DNA from: Oscillospiraceae bacterium
Lineage (GTDB): Bacteria > Bacillota > Clostridia > Saccharofermentanales > Saccharofermentanaceae
Direction: 5' to 3'
Assembly (NCBI GenBank): GCA_902801755.1
Contig: CADCJM010000057.1
Location: 1 to 35,724, forward strand
Length of the DNA: 35,724 bases
The notes beneath the pieces are model-generated. The model was not told where the DNA came from. It did no database searches and worked only from the letters and a program-made list of their open reading frames with translations. Made by a program: the position numbers and the translations under genes. Positions 34,933-35,724 of the stretch are shown one piece after another (within the stretch, counting starts at the first letter, position 1; each line of letters starts with the position of its first letter).

Positions 34933-35586
34933 ATGAAGAGCGTACTCGTAATCGGAATCGGACGATTCGGCTATCACCTCATCGACCAGCTGAGCAAGGC
35001 AGGAGATGAGATCCTTGCGGTTGATTCTTCCGAGGAAAGATTGGAACCCGTATTGGGAATGGTCACAAGTTCCCTTATAGGTGATGCCACAAACGAGGCA
35101 TTTATAAAGTCTTTGGGAGTTGAGAATTTCGATGTCTGCTTCGTAGCGATCGGCGATAACTTTCAGTCTTCACTCGAGACCACATCCCTGCTCAAGGAAT
35201 GCGGCGCAAAATACATCGTCGCAAGAGCTTCAAGATCTGTCCAGAAGAAGTTCCTTCTTGCGACAGGAGCTGATTCCGTCGTCTTCCCTGAAAAGCAGCT
35301 CGCTGAATGGTCAGCTGTACGTTACTGCTCCGCAGACGTTGTTGATTATCTTGATTACCCCGGTGATTATTCGATCTTCGAAGTCAAAGTACCGGAAGCC
35401 TGGATCGGCAAGAGCCTTGCTGAGATCGGCATCAGAAACAAGCTCCATCTCAATGTTCTTTCCATCAGAAGAGACGGCACTCCGATCCTTGAATTCCCTG
35501 CAGATTTTGTATTTATGACAGGCGATACGGTAACAGTTTTCGGCGCCGACAAAGATCTCCAGAAGAACCTCGGCATCAAGTACTGA
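34933..35586 (+). CDS. ktrA: TrkA/KtrA family cytosolic RCK regulator of potassium uptake
   Basis: 217 residues with a single RCK_N plus RCK_C unit, the KtrA arrangement (TrkA has two). The Rossmann nucleotide-binding motif is VIGIGRFGYHLIDQLSKAG, followed by the acidic AVDSSEERLEPV and GDATNEAFIKSLGV. The C-terminal part (VPEAWIGKSLAEIGIRNKLH) is the ligand-binding subdomain. It forms a ring on the KtrB channel and gates it with ATP, ADP or NAD(H). AGGAAA lies upstream of the ATG. No terminator follows it until the hairpin within the adjacent insertion element. Confidence 0.94.
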   Translation: MKSVLVIGIGRFGYHLIDQLSKAGDEILAVDSSEERLEPVLGMVTSSLIGDATNEAFIKSLGVENFDVCFVAIGDNFQSSLETTSLLKECGAKYIVARASRSVQKKFLLATGADSVVFPEKQLAEWSAVRYCSADVVDYLDYPGDYSIFEVKVPEAWIGKSLAEIGIRNKLHLNVLSIRRDGTPILEFPADFVFMTGDTVTVFGADKDLQKNLGIKY

Positions 35587-35625
35587 AAAGAATAATCTTA
35601 AAAACTGTAAGGCGGTGTCTTCAAA

Positions 35626-35650
35626 TGAAGTGAACCCCTGAAGTTGGACA
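35626..35650 (+). repeat. Terminal inverted repeat of the IS3-like element
   Basis: The outer 25 bases of the element. The first 21 match the solitary repeat at 5432..5452 (inverted) at 20 positions. The other end of the element is beyond the window, so the repeat pair and any target duplication cannot be checked. Confidence 0.65.
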
Positions 35651-35666
35651 AACTTCGGGGGTTTTT
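35635..35666 (+). terminator. Hairpin with T-run inside the IS end
   Basis: CCCCTGAAGTT pairs with AACTTCGGGGG (11 bp with one G-T wobble) around the loop GGACA, and TTTTT follows. It looks like an intrinsic terminator built partly from the terminal repeat. It would stop transcripts arriving from ktrA before they enter the transposase gene. Confidence 0.7.
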
Positions 35667-35668
35667 AT

Positions 35669-35724
35669 ATGAAATACAGTTTTGAACTAAAGAAAGAAAT
35701 TTATGAGAAGCATTGTGAAGGTTA
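35669..35724 (+). CDS. IS3-family transposase OrfA-like, N-terminus only
   Basis: The first 18 codons of a frame that runs off the right edge: MKYSFELKKEIYEKHCEG. This resembles the start of the helix-turn-helix OrfA protein of IS3-type elements. A G-rich stretch six to eleven bases upstream, within the hairpin arm, could serve as the ribosome binding site. Too little is visible for more. Confidence 0.6.
   Translation, partial: MKYSFELKKEIYEKHCEG

Larger units (their letters stand above)
35626..35724 (+). mobile_element. Left end of an IS3-like insertion element, cut by the window edge
   Basis: A terminal inverted repeat of the TGAAGTGAACCCC...AAGTTGGACA type begins at 35626, followed by a hairpin and the start of a transposase-like frame. 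The form of the repeat and the N-terminus of the frame fit the IS3/IS150 family. The remainder lies outside the window. It sits 40 bases after ktrA, in non-coding DNA. Confidence 0.75.

Overview
This window looks like a chromosomal segment from a Gram-positive anaerobe of the class Clostridia, possibly a rumen or gut member of the Oscillospirales/Saccharofermentans type. That placement is an inference from protein style, strong GGAGG-type ribosome binding sites, moderate GC, the MEP isoprenoid pathway and a DapL-type lysine pathway; no rRNA or other marker gene is present to fix it. Genes are densely packed, mostly on the minus strand, with many 4-base stop/start overlaps. No gene-free stretch reaches 300 bases. 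I saw no tRNA, rRNA, CRISPR array or prophage.

Layout, left to right. (1) 1-4011: the promoter and ribosome binding site of a minus-strand gene beyond the left edge, a terminator, a DUF885 zinc-peptidase-like lipoprotein, and a degenerate acyl-CoA-ligase-like (ANL) protein. (2) 4220-8748, mostly plus: dapL, a 21-bp solitary insertion-sequence end, a DUF4299-like protein (minus), then radA-ispD ending in a bidirectional terminator. (3) 8752-13742, minus: an operon of gfo/idh oxidoreductase, queT, an RsmC-like methyltransferase and a CmpB-type membrane protein, then a second operon of mrp, a thioredoxin-like lipoprotein and a divergent ispF. (4) 13900-14817, plus: an EamA exporter that overlaps the convergent HAD gene by 25 bases. 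(5) 14793-30983, minus: a long run of dgt, yfbR-like nucleotidase, membrane-anchored glucosaminidase, cohesin/cadherin-like membrane protein, gtrA, folC, a Ser/Thr-tailed membrane protein and thrC; then an intrinsic terminator; then carA, carB, dapF and a HAD phosphatase. (6) 31059-35724: pcrA (minus), ktrB-ktrA potassium uptake (plus), and the left end of an IS3-like element running off the right edge.

Genes that fit together: dapL and dapF are two consecutive steps of meso-diaminopimelate synthesis, and thrC belongs to the same aspartate family. carA and carB make carbamoyl phosphate for pyrimidines and arginine. ispD and ispF are MEP pathway steps. dgt and the YfbR-like protein both degrade deoxynucleotides. 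ktrB and ktrA form one K+ transporter.

The most notable observation is that the C-terminal regulatory (MGS) domain of CarB continues without a stop codon into DapF, so the two are one reading frame. carB is also broken just before that domain, by what looks like an out-of-frame internal deletion. pcrA carries a similar lesion with the same phase shift. Whether these lesions are real or assembly errors cannot be settled from this sequence alone.
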